From Strigamia acuminata (Eukaryota; Arthropoda; Chilopoda; Geophilomorpha; Linotaeniidae), in contig OX442317.1 of NCBI GenBank assembly GCA_949358305.1, forward strand, positions 11,288,186-11,352,185: 64,000 nt of DNA, written 5' to 3'. The notes under the pieces are model-generated. The model saw only the letters and a program-made list of their open reading frames with translations. It ran no database searches and was not told where the DNA came from. A program made the translations under genes and the position numbers. Every line of letters begins with the position of its first letter. The stretch's first letter is position 1. Shown here piece after piece: positions 31,823 to 43,640 of this stretch.

Positions 31823-32635
31823 TCAGCACATCATTTGGATTTCATGATAAAGCTGAGTTTGTAAATCGCTTAGCTTTCTTTTTAACACATTGAACCCCTT
31901 GAGAACAATATTTTCCGGTCGTAAAGCACCTGTTGATTCAATGTTGAAGAAGAATTTGTCTGGTTTTCCATCCGCCACGTAGGGAGCTTCAAAGCTACCT
32001 TCTTCGAGTTCTGAATATTCACTTTTGTGCCACTCGTTTGGCTCCGTAAACGAGGTATGACGAAAAGCATTATCTGGGTCGTATTCAAACGCCACCCCGC
32101 ACGTTGGGTTCCACTTTGCATGTTCTCGTCCGATTCCCTTCTTCGCGTAGGCTCGCAGCTTCAGCCCTTGACCATTTCTTAATTTGACAATCAAAATGTC
32201 ATCCGTTTCTCCGTATTCACTGGTGTCGTCCTCTCGTCGTGAAGTTACCGGAACGACTCGGGGATTGCCACTCTTCAAATCCGCGGTCGTCACGTGACGA
32301 GTTTGATCAGTGGTGCATTTTACGTCCAGGGTAAATTCCACAGAACAATCGTGGCAAAAATCGACGCAGTTACAGTCCTTTGAATACAGTATTTTATCGA
32401 CAACATCATCGCTAGTCAGCGGGATTAAGCCCATTCGATGAGAAATGAATTCATCGTGTAAAACTGTGGAATTCCTTTCTATTTGAACCCAATCGATTGC
32501 CATTGTTGGTACTTCAGCTATAAAAACACGTCGAATGCTGTTCGCGACACTTAGGTCGGTGTCTTTAACAAAAAACTTGATATTTTCTTCTGTTATTTCG
32601 CTGACATGAAAGGATGGTACATTTGCGTACGACAT
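31823..32635 (-). CDS. RPB3: RNA polymerase II subunit RPB3 (POLR2C)
   Basis: RPB3 is the alpha-like subunit that heterodimerises with RPB11 to nucleate assembly of RNA polymerase II. The single-exon frame encodes a full-length protein (about 270 aa, against 275 in human). Start choice: the frame is open to an ATG at 32656 ([12 protein letters not shown]...), but the ATG at 32635 gives [14 protein letters not shown], aligning with the usual MPYANQPTVRI-type start and therefore preferred. Recognisable blocks: [20 protein letters not shown] (dimerisation helix, about residues 28-47), [19 protein letters not shown], the zinc-binding [10 protein letters not shown] (about 86-95), [40 protein letters not shown] and the C-terminal [16 protein letters not shown] helix. 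Its 3' end lies about 105 bp from the satellite array. It is an essential gene and appears intact. Confidence 0.97.
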   Translation of the reverse strand: MSYANVPSFHVSEITEENIKFFVKDTDLSVANSIRRVFIAEVPTMAIDWVQIERNSTVLHDEFISHRMGLIPLTSDDVVDKILYSKDCNCVDFCHDCSVEFTLDVKCTTDQTRHVTTADLKSGNPRVVPVTSRREDDTSEYGETDDILIVKLRNGQGLKLRAYAKKGIGREHAKWNPTCGVAFEYDPDNAFRHTSFTEPNEWHKSEYSELEEGSFEAPYVADGKPDKFFFNIESTGALRPENIVLKGFNVLKRKLSDLQTQLYHEIQMMC

Positions 32636-32656
32636 GTTTGGTTGAAAACTAGACAT

Positions 32657-34904
32657 CCATCGCAGTTATAGTGTTATATGTATCCAGAAACAAGAAGCGA
32701 ATTAAAATTTAAAACTAATCTGTATTTTTTACAAATACATTTTCACAAATTAATAACCTGCAGTGGTTTGAAATAGTAAATTCTTTCAAAAAAATGTATA
32801 TAGTATTTTTATTTAATATTATGCCGGGTGTAAATTAAATAAAACCGGTAATGAAGTGGCTAATACAGATAGTATTTAATCCTTTGTTTACTCCTTCTGT
32901 TAACTATCTATAAATTACATTTTGCTAGATTTGGAACGATTAATTGATAACTGTAAAACTAGTGCTGCATGCATCCGAATCAGCAGTTTTAATATGAAAA
33001 AATAAACACATAAACAAATGAAGACAGTGAAAAAAGAAGATAAAAGCAAAATTGTTGAATTGAAAAATTGAAATTAGAATTTTAAAAATCTAAATAAAAT
33101 TATAGAATTGTAAAATTACAATTCACGCATCAAATTAATGCCAATCATTCCACAGGTTTTGCAGTTGATGATGTCTATCACTACATAAGCGCAAAAATCT
33201 TTAAAAAAAAACCATTTTAATCTTTGCTTCATCAGTTTGTGATTTCCAGCGTTTGATAAACATGTGGTTTCACGAGCATAAAAATCCAATCTATCCGACC
33301 TATCCATTTGTGGATAAAAGGAAGTAAAAATATTTAAAAATAAAATACTTTGTTTTTTTCTTGATTTTTTTGTAAATTCGTCGTCCCAAAGTATCTACGA
33401 ATATGGCAAGATGATGCTGTGACTAAAAAATAAAATATTTTTTGTAATAATTAATTTTTTATTGTAAACATTAACCAATTGGTTCGATTGGTGTTGGGAT
33501 TCGTGTTGGTATCATCCGTAGAAAGGTGTGACACAAATGCGTAATGTAATAATTTGAATTATTGCAAGGAATAAATCCAAAATAATCGGCTTTCTTGAAA
33601 ATTGAAGATTTTATTAGCTCGTTCCAAACCACAAAAATCTGCAAATAATTTTAAAAGATGAAAATAATTTTCAAAAGAAAAACAACATTTTTTTTTAAAT
33701 TTTATCACGTAACGGGTCAGATTTAAGTGGAAAGTTAATGAATTCGCCTTCCTATTCCAATTGGTCAACTCGAATCCAAAACACAACATTTGTTCAATTT
33801 TACCACTCCAATAATAAATAATAAAAATAAATAAAGTTGAATTAATTAAATTAGATTTTAATTCATCAATTTTTTAAGTAACATTTGAAAGAAAAAAGTC
33901 ATGAAAAATCATTTTGACGACAGATTTTTCAGTTTCAACTGAAAATCAACTCGAAATCAGTAAAATCAATAAAATTTTAATTTTACCAATTCAATGAGCA
34001 TGCTACTCTTCTATACCATCCAATTACTATCCAATTAGTAATTGATAGTAATCTCAAAAGAAGCTCCCGCAGTAAAATGTTTGTGATACCTTAAATGGCA
34101 CCATTCGTTTCCCGATGTTATATTCCCTGTAAACTATTTTTTATTTCAAATAAAATAATTAATTTTAAGCTCAATCATTGACTTCTTTAACAAAACCAGT
34201 AGACAGTTTTGTCTACTGGTTGAAATCAGACTCGGTGCTTAACAATTCAGGTTTAATAAACAGAATTCTGTTTTGATTCTGGTATGAAGGAACTGTTTGA
34301 GGGAGAGAGAGAACTTACAAGTCTGAATGAAATTGTGACTCATGAATACCGGTACTAGATGCGTGACAAATTACGCCGTTGCAAGCTCGCTAGAGAAGTG
34401 AGCTGAAGTGTGCAAGTCACCTTGTGTTTAAATAAAACTAGAAGTCAGTTCTGACAGATCAAAGCAATCCAACTTTATTGCTCAGTGACTTTTGTGAGAA
34501 GTGAGGAAGGAACAGAAAAACTCTGAGGAAAAAGTTCCTTTACAATAAACAAAATGGGCATGCAATAACAATTTTAACCAAGATCTTAATAAGCATTAAG
34601 TGCCTACAGTAGCAAGATTAATAAATACAAAGAGAGAATAAAACATGTCTGTAATATAAAGGTTACCGTACATACAATGCATAAGAGAAGCAAACTAGTT
34701 TAATAAAACTAACAGTAACGTCGTTGCCGAAATAATACAAAATAATTACAACATGAATAAACTTAAACTTGAAATTCTAGCACATTTAACAGTGTATTTA
34801 AAATTAAATAAACCTTTAAAATAAACAAGAAACAAAATGGAATCAAAGACACACGAAAGCTTCCGTAGCTCGCTGCAAAGAGAGGATAGAGAAACGCTAA
34901 AACG
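32657..34904. other. long AT-rich stretch without a recognised gene
   Basis: Short minus ORFs at 33.1-33.3 and 33.56-33.79 kb have no protein-like features. Around 34,270-34,560 base composition is more balanced, with an AATAAA at about 34,431, which could be part of a transcript or an old LTR; nothing firmer can be said. Confidence 0.4.
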
Positions 34905-35110
34905 TGAGGCGACATAAAACATAAAACATAAAACTAATAAAAATCAACATAAAACCAATAAAATTAGATATAACCAATAAAAATCAACATAAAATTAAAA
35001 AAATCGACATAAAACCAATAAAAATCAACAGAACTAATAAAAAATCAACATAAAACTAAAAAAATCGACATAAAATCAATAAAATTCGACATAGCCAATA
35101 AAAATCGTTA
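34905..35110. repeat. degenerate minisatellite ('aaaatcaacataaaac' type)
   Basis: About 200 bp of imperfect copies of a 17-30 bp A-rich unit combining 'acataaaac', 'caataaaa' and 'atcgacat'. Unit length varies. Confidence 0.75.
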
Positions 35111-35227
35111 TCACTATGACAGTACTAAAGGTCGTATGCAAAATAGAAATTTGAGATTTAGTGACGTCATCTCACAGAAGGTGAGCATTGTAGTTGGACA
35201 AAGGCAGGAGCGGGCTCAACGAACATG

Positions 35228-35480
35228 ACGGATCGAATCAGCCAAACACCCGCCGCATTTGCGCCATCGAATCGGCCCAAACAACCGCCGCATTTGCGCG
35301 ATCTATTGCGGCCAAACACCCGCCGCATTTGCGCCATCGAATCGGTCCAAACAACCGCCGCATTTGCGCGATCTATTGCGGCCAAACACCCGCCGCGTTT
35401 GCGCCATCGAATCGGCCCAAACAACCGCCGCATTTGCGCCATCGAATCGGCCCAAACACCCGCCGCATTTCCGCCAGAGA
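35228..35480. repeat. 35-bp minisatellite, dimeric
   Basis: The word 'cgccgcattt' (one copy cgccgcgttt) lies at 35251, 35286, 35321, 35356, 35391, 35426 and 35461, exactly every 35 bp. Units alternate between type A (gccatcgaatcggcccaa) and type B (gcgatctattgcggccaa), so the true period is largely 70 bp. Because 35 is not a multiple of 3, the open frames seen on both strands are a by-product. Confidence 0.95.
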
Positions 35481-35511
35481 GAATCGAGATAATGAATTTG
35501 AAATTGAACAC

Positions 35512-36085
35512 CTATTGATTTTTTACTCCAGAATTTGATTTTTTACTCCAGAAATTGATTTTTTACTCCAGAAATTGATTTTTTACTCCAGAAATTGATT
35601 TTTGACTCCAAAGTTAAATCAATTTTTTGACTAAAAATTAATTATGTTGGCCATGACCAAAAAGGAATCGTTTTTGACCAAAAAGGAATCGTTTTTGACC
35701 AAAAAGGAATCGTTTTTGACCAAAAAAGAATCGTTTTTGACCAAAATAATTTGTTTTTGGTTAAAATAATTTGTTTTTGGTTAAAATAATTTGTTTTTGG
35801 TTAAAATAATTTGTTTTTGGTTAAAATAATTTGTTTTTGGTTAAAATAATTTGTTTTTGGTTAAAATAATAATTTGTTTTTGGCCAAAATAATTTGTTTT
35901 TGATCAAAATAATTTGTTTTTGGCCAAAATAATTTGTTTTTGGCCAAAATAATTTGTTTTTGGCCAAAATAATTTGTTTTTGGCCAAAATAATTTGTTTT
36001 TGGCCAAAATAATTTGTTGTTGGCCAAAATAATTTGTTGTTGGCCAAAATAATTTGTTTTTGGCCAAAATAATTTGTTTTGTTTG
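35512..36085. repeat. run of related 20-21-bp minisatellite blocks
   Basis: Consecutive blocks: 35,514-35,615, five 20-bp units 'gattttttactccagaaatt'; 35,654-35,740, 21-bp units with 'gaccaaaaaggaatcg'; 35,741-35,880, 20-bp units 'ggttaaaataatttg' plus ttttt; 35,880-36,083, 20-bp units 'ggccaaaataatttg' plus ttttt. Adjacent blocks differ by a few substitutions, as if one unit evolved into the next. The three overlapping minus-strand frames (NKLFWPK..., NYFGQKQ..., IILAKNK...) are repeat artefacts. Confidence 0.93.
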
Positions 36086-36610
36086 TTAGAGGTCCACGCG
36101 CTATTTGCACCAAAGATTTTTTCCCGCGCGTTAATCGAGGTCCGCAGGCAAATAGAGACCCGCGGACAATTGGAAGATATACGGTAGGTTGGGGTACACC
36201 CAAGACGCCATATAGTGATAGTCGTGCAAGTAGTGATTATGGAGGGAAGGTTTCAGGTAGAAGTAGTCACAGGAGAGTCTTGGAAGAACAAAGAGGAACA
36301 GACAGAACATAGACTGGCTGAACGCGACACGTACCAAGATAACGACTCGGGTGTTGACGGCCTAAATATGTTCCTTCAACAGGCAACGTTGACGGCCGAA
36401 CATTACGAGACAAGGACGCAAGCGAGCTGTTCCCGGAGTCGCTACGGAGTCAGATGAGTAGCCAATTAATGTCCAGCAAGGGAATAAAATTTAAAAGATC
36501 CGTTATCTTTCAGGGAGCAAGGAAGACTCGAAACCCGATTGGCGACCATTATGAGACGGAAAACGAAAGACGAGACCGACCCGATCACGGCCTACGACAA
36601 GCAGAACCGG
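36086..36610 (+). CDS. possible exons of an unrecognised gene
   Basis: Base composition rises sharply here and there are exon-like segments. Segment A, after an AG near 36,090 and before gtaggt at 36,184, reads VHALFAPKIFSRALIEVRRQ, then IETRGQLEDIR. Segment C, after tttcag at 36,513 and before gtaaga at 36,610, reads EQGRLETRLATIMRRKTKDE, then TDPITAYDKQNR. Both are charged and helix-like and flanked by good splice motifs. The middle (36,215-36,457) has a long frame with ERDTYQDNDSGVDGLNMFLQ, but the phases do not link all three cleanly, so the exon structure is unresolved. Family unknown. It may be a fragment of a larger gene or of a mobile element. Confidence 0.35.
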
Positions 36611-36611
36611 T

Positions 36612-37794
36612 AAGAACAAATATAAATTTTACCTTCTTGACTCAGATTAATCAATAAAATATGGTAATTAATCTAAGTCAAGCAAGTAAAATTTTTAACA
36701 TGGCAAAGTGCATTTTGACATGTAAAAGTGCATTTTGTCATGTAAAAGTGTATCGTGAAGCAAAATAAGGGAAAAATGCATCCCACAAACTCTCTATTAT
36801 CACAACATCTACTAACAGTTTTTATATAACGTTATAAAATTGCATTGAATTACGATTGTTAAATTCATTAAGCCTGAATTCCTTTTTTAAAAAATGACAA
36901 TTGAATTTACCCCAAACTTATAAAATATATTGGTTGTGTGTGTGTATAGTTGACCTGTTTTTTTCCTTTAAGTATCTAACCGATTTCATGGAAATAACAA
37001 AATGTCACTGCTAACACACTCCTTAAAAATTTTCTATCATCTATTTCACTCGTTTAATTTGAACATCTTTTAATACCCTCATCACACCACACAAACTCGT
37101 TTCACTTGACATAACCCAACACAAAACCCAATAAGATCGATTTTCCAATGAAACAAATTACAAAAAGAATTAAAAGCACTAAACTTTAAATATCAAATTA
37201 TTTTTTTGCAGTTTCATAAGGGTTAGAGAACGTAGAAATTTGGTACTTTGCATTTTTTTTTGCAATACCTTTAGCGCAGATTTCTGTTTTAAACCCTTAT
37301 GAACTTGACAGTAAACTAAGTTTTAATTTTTAATTTGATTTTTAGTGTTTAACTTTCTTGACTTTGTCTGGACACTTGATTATTATTGATAATAAATCTT
37401 GAGGCACCGTGTTGAGTGTTGGTTGGTGGTGGCTTGGCTGCACAACATCACATTTTTTAAAGTAAAAACCAAATAATTCCAAAAACGTACAAAGCTAATT
37501 TAATGTTTATAATAGCCAGACCATATTGTTACGTGTGCGAGGGCATCAGTCCACCACTTGAACAATGAGTCTTAGGAATGACTACAAGTGTAAAATTTAA
37601 ACATTAAATTTTGTAACTTATGTCTGGAACAAATACAGAAAAGAAATTTAAGATTTGACACTGCCTACGTTTTATCGAGGTGCATTCGAAAGTCATTTAC
37701 AAAGTTAAGTTAAACAAAAAAATATCCGTTTAAAAATAAATTTCTGTGCAAATTTCAGTAGCTGGATTAAAAAGTCTGAAACGAGTCGCTTTAG
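36612..37794. other. AT-rich, no gene; one inverted repeat
   Basis: An inverted repeat with arms of about 30 bp lies at 37,213-37,308 (ttcataagggtt ... aacccttatgaa, with further matching agaaat/atttct inside). Short direct repeats 'acatgtaaaagtgcattttg' occur at 36,718-36,760. No exon-like ORF was seen. Confidence 0.5.
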
Positions 37795-38760
37795 ACCTTT
37801 GAATGCAGCTAGTTTTGACCAAAATAATGGGTCATTATTGGGATACAATATTAGCCAAATGACAAGATGAAAGAAACCTCCAAATTGGCTTAATATTGGT
37901 GGCATGAATGGGCCCAATAACTTGGAACCAACATTGGGTCAATTTGATGTTTTCTTACATCTTTCTTACATCCAAGCAGTGCTCGATTGGCCAGGCTGGC
38001 TACAGGGAATTTCCTGGTGGCCTGTGGCCCATGGCGGGTCCACTGTACTGCACACCTCTGGCTCGACCCATCCAGATTTTGTTTGTAGTCTAACCCTACA
38101 TCCAAGCAAACAACTCTTTATCTATCTGCTGTTTAGCAAATGATTTCGAAGGGACAAACATTTATAAATGTCTGTCCTAACTGTCTAGTGCAATGTTTTC
38201 GTTCCTCTGTATTTCAGACATGGTATTTTGTCCTTTTACTTACTATACTCTAGTTACTCTCAAAAAGGACCATCAGTCCTATTGGTTGAGCCAATTTACT
38301 GGTGTAGTGATTCGAAAAAGTAGAGCCAAACACCAGAGTTGCAAGCAATGTACAGACAGCCCTTGTAATCTATTGCCTAGCAACGGCTAAAATTTCAAAC
38401 TTGATTGCTTTCCATTGGTCCAATATTGGATTTACACTACTAACTGCATTTAAAAACTAAAATATTTTGTGCTTTACTTCAATTTTTAACCAAAAATAAC
38501 ATCATTTCCGGTTTAAACACATGCTGAAACTAAAATTGTTATTTTAATTTTTGAATGCAGCGAGTGTTTGCCCAAACTTTAGCCAATATTGGTTCAATAT
38601 TAGATTTACACTAGCTGCATTCAAAAACTAAAATATTTTGTGCTTTACTCTAATTTTAAACCAAAAAAGACATCATCATTTCCTGTTAAACTCATGTTAA
38701 AACTTAAAATACACTTAGGCTGAAGCATGACAAGCGAATATTGAACTTTTAAAATAATTT
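37795..38760. mobile_element. cluster of MITEs with ends tagctgcattcaaaaa
   Basis: A complete copy spans about 38,442-38,561: it starts with an inverted form of the shared end (actgcatttaaaaac) and ends ttttgaatgcag. Single ends or partial copies occur near 37,799, 38,612 and 38,720. Members share the internal words 'ttttgtgctttac' and 'gacatcatcatttcctg'. They are short, palindromic-ended and non-coding. Confidence 0.7.
37970..38110 (+). repeat. GC-rich dispersed repeat, copy 2
   Basis: Plus-strand counterpart of the repeat at 2,190-2,390: cagtgctcgattggcc, gctggctac, agggaatttcctggtgg and cctgtggccc in the same order. It is diverged by many point changes. Confidence 0.65.
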
Positions 38761-38761
38761 A

Positions 38762-39337
38762 ATAAAACAAGTTACCTGTTAGTTAGAACTTTTAAATTTA
38801 TTTATTGATTTTTTGCTCTTATGTATTGTTTATTAGTGTATTAAAAATTTAAATTGTTAATTTTTTTAAATTCTGTTCTTTTAATTGAAATCTTTGAGTT
38901 TACATAATTTAGCAAACATTTTATCATATGTTCAATAATCTGAAAATATTAAACAACTAAATAAAATTGTTTACTCAATATTTTAATTGTAATTTGCCCC
39001 ATAAAATAATAATTTACTATAATTGATTGCTGAATGACGATAACTTACAATTCGTATTGTATCTTTTATTCATGCTGTTTTTGTATACAAAACCTCAACC
39101 GTGATTGACAATATAAATTGTTTAATCAATTTTAAATTCTATTCCAAAATTATAAATTCAAATGAAAAAACCTCACTGTATAACTCAACGCTAAATATTA
39201 GTCTCGTGATTCTTCACGTTATTAAAAATATATGGTTTTCAACCTCTTACAAGTCAGTTGGTGAAGACTCGTAAATTTAAATGGTTGAAATAAATATTTA
39301 TTTAGTTTGAATTGGTGGTTGCTGTAATTACTTACAG
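38762..39337. other. AT-rich spacer, no gene
   Basis: No ORF, repeat or RNA-like structure recognised. Confidence 0.5.
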
Positions 39338-39480
39338 AGTAGGGATGAGAACGGGACAATTTGTCTAAAAATTGTCCCGGCACGTCTAGTGTCCCAAATG
39401 TTTCAATTTTTCAACTCCCAACCTATCCCGTGTCCCGAAATGTGTCATTTTTGCAGTCCCGACCCGTCTCGTGTCCATTA
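39338..39480 (+). mobile_element. possible hAT-type transposon end
   Basis: Begins 'gtagggatgagaacggga' and continues with repeated GTCCC/CCCGT words (tgtcccggcacg, cctatcccgtgtcccg, cagtcccgacccg). hAT elements often start YAGGGATG with short subterminal repeats. No opposite end was found. Confidence 0.35.
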
Positions 39481-39509
39481 CATTAAAGTAATACGAGCGT
39501 TTAACAGTA

Positions 39510-39542
39510 CATAGTATGTAAAAGGAGGTTTTACATACTATG
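39510..39542. other. perfect 14-bp-stem hairpin
   Basis: catagtatgtaaaa, loop ggagg, then ttttacatactatg: a fully paired 14-bp stem. Probably the centre of a palindromic element. Too short for a typical animal pre-miRNA stem. Confidence 0.7.
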
Positions 39543-39692
39543 AACAGTAATTTATCAGTAATAAGCCTAATATTAGGCCTAATAATGCTAACAACATAAA
39601 GTAAATAAACGACAATATTTTGGTGATACAGTGCAATTTACTTTTAATAATGAGTTTGTTGTTGTTTAGTTACTTTATTTTAGCACTATTAT

Positions 39693-40586
39693 GCTAGGTT
39701 CTCACTCTGTCAGCAGAAGATTTTCAGGGCAGAAAATTTATTTTTTCTGCTGTTGATTCCCATCTGGCAGAAAAGTATCGCAGAATTTATTTTGCAGCAT
39801 TTAAAAATGGATACCAACAATGCAAACACTGATTTATTTGTAGTAAACAAAATTACACCCAATAACGAAAGACAATTTTGTGTAAAAGCCGAACGGCCCG
39901 GTATTGGCTGTATTGCCGAACGATCGTCTGTCCACCCGCCAGAACGCCCGTCCGAACGGTCGAACGACTAAACAAACGGTCGAACAAACGGCCGACGTTT
40001 GTTCGTTCGGTCATTCGCGCGGGCGGACAGCAAAAAAAAATAAAAAATACAATCTACCAAACTCTGGCCGCATTCGATCCAACAAATTCGGCCAGAAAGT
40101 GCTTAGTTTCCCGTCGAAACCAAACACCGGTAATCGGCTGAACACCGGCCGCGTTTGTGTGATCAAATGTGTCTAGTGTTCGGCCGATTACCGGTGCTTA
40201 GTTTCGATAGGAAGCGAGGCACTTTTTTGGCCGCATTTCAGCGGTCAAATGCGGCGATCAAAAGTGGCCTAAAAGTGTCCAAATCCTCTTCGATAATCGT
40301 ACGAAATTTTAAAAATAATAACACCATATCTGGCAACAATTAATTTAGATCGGGAGCCATTTTGTTTAAAATTCTTTTGTCTTAGCCAGAGGTCAATATG
40401 ACGTCACTGGGCAGAAAATCATCTGATTGGTTTGTGGGGTTTTCTGCCGCAGAAAAAATAGAAATAGAGCCTATCTTTTTTGCTTCCTATTATCTGCCCA
40501 AGTAAGAGGAAGTGACGTCATAGCAGAAAATTTACTGGGCAGAAAAGTGGATTTTCTACTCTGTTTCAGTCGAGTGGGAATCTAGC
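39693..40586. mobile_element. 894-bp non-autonomous TIR element
   Basis: Left end gctaggttctcactctgtc and right end (reverse complement) gctagattcccactcgac match over about 15 bp. Further inward both arms contain gcagaaaat...ttttctg words. The GC-rich core holds GAACGGTCGAAC repeats (39,890-40,020) and an inverted pair 'caccggtaatcggctgaaca' / 'tgttcggccgattaccggtg' (about 40,126-40,200). The ORFs inside are not protein-like. Confidence 0.6.
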
Positions 40587-40639
40587 ATTAGGCCTAATAT
40601 TAGACTGAAAAGTGATAAATAACAACTGGAATTAGAAAC

Positions 40640-41450
40640 GACACGGCCTAAATTAGCGATGGTCAGATTGGCGATTGGTTAAATCGCTCCAAATTGGCGA
40701 TGGGCATATTTGCCGCCCAATTTAAAATGTTGAATTCGATTTCCAAGTCCCAATTTGCGATCACGAGAAAACACGAGAATCTTGTGTCTTCTCTCGTTCT
40801 CAAATACCAATACCAATTTCATCCATTTAAAACTGATTAAAATTGAGACAACCCTGAAAATCATTAAAAAAACCGATTAAAACTGGGAAATGCGTTAAAA
40901 CAAAAAAAAACGTTTTAAAAAAGAAAATAACCTTACGAAATCATTAAAAAAGATTAAAACGATTGAAAATCAGTTGAAAAACATTAAAACCAATAAAGAA
41001 AATGGCGTCAATGTGCTGCAGTGAAGCACTGGGAAAATGTGCTAGCATTGACGCAAATTTTTCCAGTTTAATCGGTTTTTAATGATTTTTCAGGGTTTTC
41101 TCAATTTTTTAATAAAATTTCCAGTTTTAATCGGTGTTTTACAAACTTTTACGTGTTTTTTATTTATATCTTGTATGTGTAGACGTTTACTAATTCGTTT
41201 TAAAACAAAATGCACAAAAACTTGATTAAAACTGAAAAGAACGTGTGAAATTCTCGTCCCATTTTCTCTTGATTGCCAATTTGACACATTGCCAATTTGA
41301 TTCATTGCCAATTTGAGACCTCGCCAATGTTATTTAGCACCATGCCAATTTGGTAGCGCGGCTCCCATTTAATGGGTTCAGCAATCGCCAATTTGCAATC
41401 GCCAATTTGGCCGTCGCCAATTTGCAATTTCCAATTTGGTTCCTACCCAT
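40640..41450. mobile_element. foldback element with CGCCAATTTG subterminal repeats
   Basis: The arms mirror each other: the left (40,650-40,800) has aaattggcgat, caatttgcgatcacgag and cacgagaatct; the right (41,230-41,450) has attctcg, then about ten copies of [tc]GCCAATTTG. The centre is palindromic (gcgtcaatgtgct ... agcattgacgc, 40,985-41,052) with flanking inverted 'aatcattaaaaaaaccgatt' / 'aatcggtttttaatgatt'. This is a long palindrome-type MITE; no coding content. Confidence 0.7.
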
Positions 41451-42844
41451 TAGAAAATTGTCTGCGCAGTACGAATTTAGCATCAAGATACCGTGCGCAT
41501 AGTCCCGTTCGAAGCACGCGTAATGAAACTTCTCCAAGACACACCTGTTGGTGTTGTTCATCCAAACAATCACCTGGAATCCTAAATGGTATCACATCCA
41601 TGCAACATTAACGCTTTTTCTTTCATTATCTCGCAGCCCCGGTCCTGCTACGCCAACCGTCTTGATTCGTTTCTATGACGGAAACTTGCGACAAGATGAT
41701 CACTGGGTCGTATTGTAAAGAAAGTAGTTTCTTTACACTATGACTGGACATGAGCTGCTTCAACAATCTGATGATTATACAAATGTTGGATAATGAGATC
41801 AAAAGACTAAAAATCCATTCTTTTTCTAGATATCTATTTGACGGGCATAAAATTGACTAGGCGACAGACCTGGCACCGTGTCAAACAAATGCAACGGCGG
41901 ATACTTCAGGATTATCAAAAATTAGCACTCCGAGTGCGTTTGTGCGCCGTGTGAAATCTTACACTCGCACTCCGAGTGCGTGTAAGTGAATATTTTAAAT
42001 TCATCGGCGATTTTCAGCGAGAAACACACACAGAAAAATCACGACGTCGGATCCCGTGACGACTCGAAAACACCTTGTCATCATTTGTGTTAGCTTTAGC
42101 TTTCGAAATTACCTATGTGCATTTTTTGTTTGGGGTCGTTTAGTATCTTCGATCACCCTTCGACCAGTCGGTCACGTGATTGTCGTATTTTGAATAGACA
42201 TTTGGTATTAACTGGGCGTCTCCCGCGGACCAGGATCCGATCGGATTGTCCTGCCTGTGTCTATATCAAGTTTCTCTCCTCTTAGAAGGATAGATCCAGG
42301 GATGAATGTTTTTTATTTCGCCTTATAAGTGTAGGAGTGAAGTGAAATATAGTGCTATGAAAATTTATTTCATGGAATGTTTTTGTGCTTTACGTTCAAC
42401 ATTTCATGAGAGTACCAGGATGCCTTTCCCATGATTTTGGGATGTGGTCGAGAATCACGGTTTAGAAGAAGGTGTGCCATACCGAATCATCTTATGTGGA
42501 AGAATCGTTTATTTCTGAAGTGATAGCACTAATTTCAGATATAACTGCGAGAAACTGTGTGAAGGGGCAGCGAGCGAACGCGCAAGCGAGTGACATAATT
42601 AAAAGACGATTTAATTTGTGCCTTTTTTTAAGGAAATATTATAAGCCTTTATAATAGACAGAGAACTTGAACCGTTCTACTAATTTTATATTATGTTTCA
42701 AGCTTACCGTAAATAAACCCAAACCACAAGGTATAGTTCTTTCCCAGTTAAATTGACAATTTTAACCAACTGACCTTTTAAAGTTGGTGGTAAAGGTAAT
42801 TCATCTACATTTTTACGAATGATCTGCACAACATCTTGCCAGTA
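41451..42844. other. no recognised gene
   Basis: Contains two copies of the short palindrome gcactccgagtgc at about 41,927 and 41,967; the second lies in a longer hairpin (41,955-41,984). 42,110-42,490 is more GC-balanced and might be an old LTR or exon, but no frame is convincing. Confidence 0.4.
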
Positions 42845-43232
42845 ATTGATTTGAAAATATCAAATAAAATACCAAAACACAAACACTAACACTAGCTGCA
42901 TTCAAAAATTAAAATACTTGTGTTTTAACAATTGTAGTTTAAGTATATTTTAAGTTTAAATTTTGCGTGTGAGAATTTTAACTCTATTTTATCAAACCTT
43001 GAAATTCTTTATGAGCACAAATGAAGGATTTTACAATAATTGATTTGAAAATATCAAATAAAATACTAAAACACAAACACTAACACTAGCAGCATTCAAA
43101 AATTAAAATACTTGTGTTTTAACAATTGTAGTTTAAGTATATTTTAAGTTTAAATTTTAAGTGTGAGAATTTTAACTCCTCTATTTTATAAAATTGACAA
43201 CATGTGACTGTTTGAATTTTAACTGAATTTTG
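42845..43232. repeat. 194-bp direct duplication
   Basis: Two tandem copies starting with 'attgatttgaaaatatcaa' at 42845 and 43039, nearly identical. A third, partial copy of about 140 bp lies at 44,150-44,290. Each contains one 'tagctgcattcaaaaatt' MITE end, so the duplication carried a MITE half with it. Confidence 0.85.
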
Positions 43233-43405
43233 TTTCACTTTTAATTAAACTTTGTATTCAAATATAATGCATAACTACACTTAAAATTGAAGCGAAATAG
43301 AGTTTAGTGAAATTGCATTTTAGTTTGTATGTTTATCAATTTAAGTTGTATAGGAAATAATGTCATTTTTGTTTTAAAATGGAATTAAAACACAAAATGG
43401 TTTAA

Positions 43406-43640
43406 TTTTTGAATGCAGCTAGTAAAAAACACTGAACCCACGACTTTATGAATGCAGCTAGTATTTTGAAAATACTATTTTGAAAATACTTAGCTGCATT
43501 CAAAAATGCAAAAAAAATTTGTGTTTTTACTTACTTCAATTTTCAAACAAAAGTGACATCATCATTTCCTGTTTAAACACATGTTAAAACTTAAAATACA
43601 CTTCAACTAAAATTCTTATTTTTATTTTTAAATGCAGCTA
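43406..43640. mobile_element. further MITEs of the tagctgcattcaaaaa family
   Basis: Ends at 43,406-43,423 and near 43,450, and a complete copy at about 43,491-43,640 with inverted ends tagctgcattcaaaaa and ttttaaatgcagcta. The interior shares 'gacatcatcatttcctg' and 'acttaaaatacact' with the copies at 38.6 kb. Confidence 0.7.

Noticed and set aside
35167-35538. Overlapping 77-114-codon ORFs on both strands
   Set aside because: They arise from the 35-bp minisatellite; a period not divisible by three without stops opens every frame.
35821-36203. ORFs with NKLFWPKTNYFGQKQ repeats
   Set aside because: Translation of the 20-bp minisatellite in three frames; no start context or non-repeat coding sequence.
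39510-39542. microRNA precursor
   Set aside because: A 14-bp stem with a 5-base loop is too short for an animal pre-miRNA.
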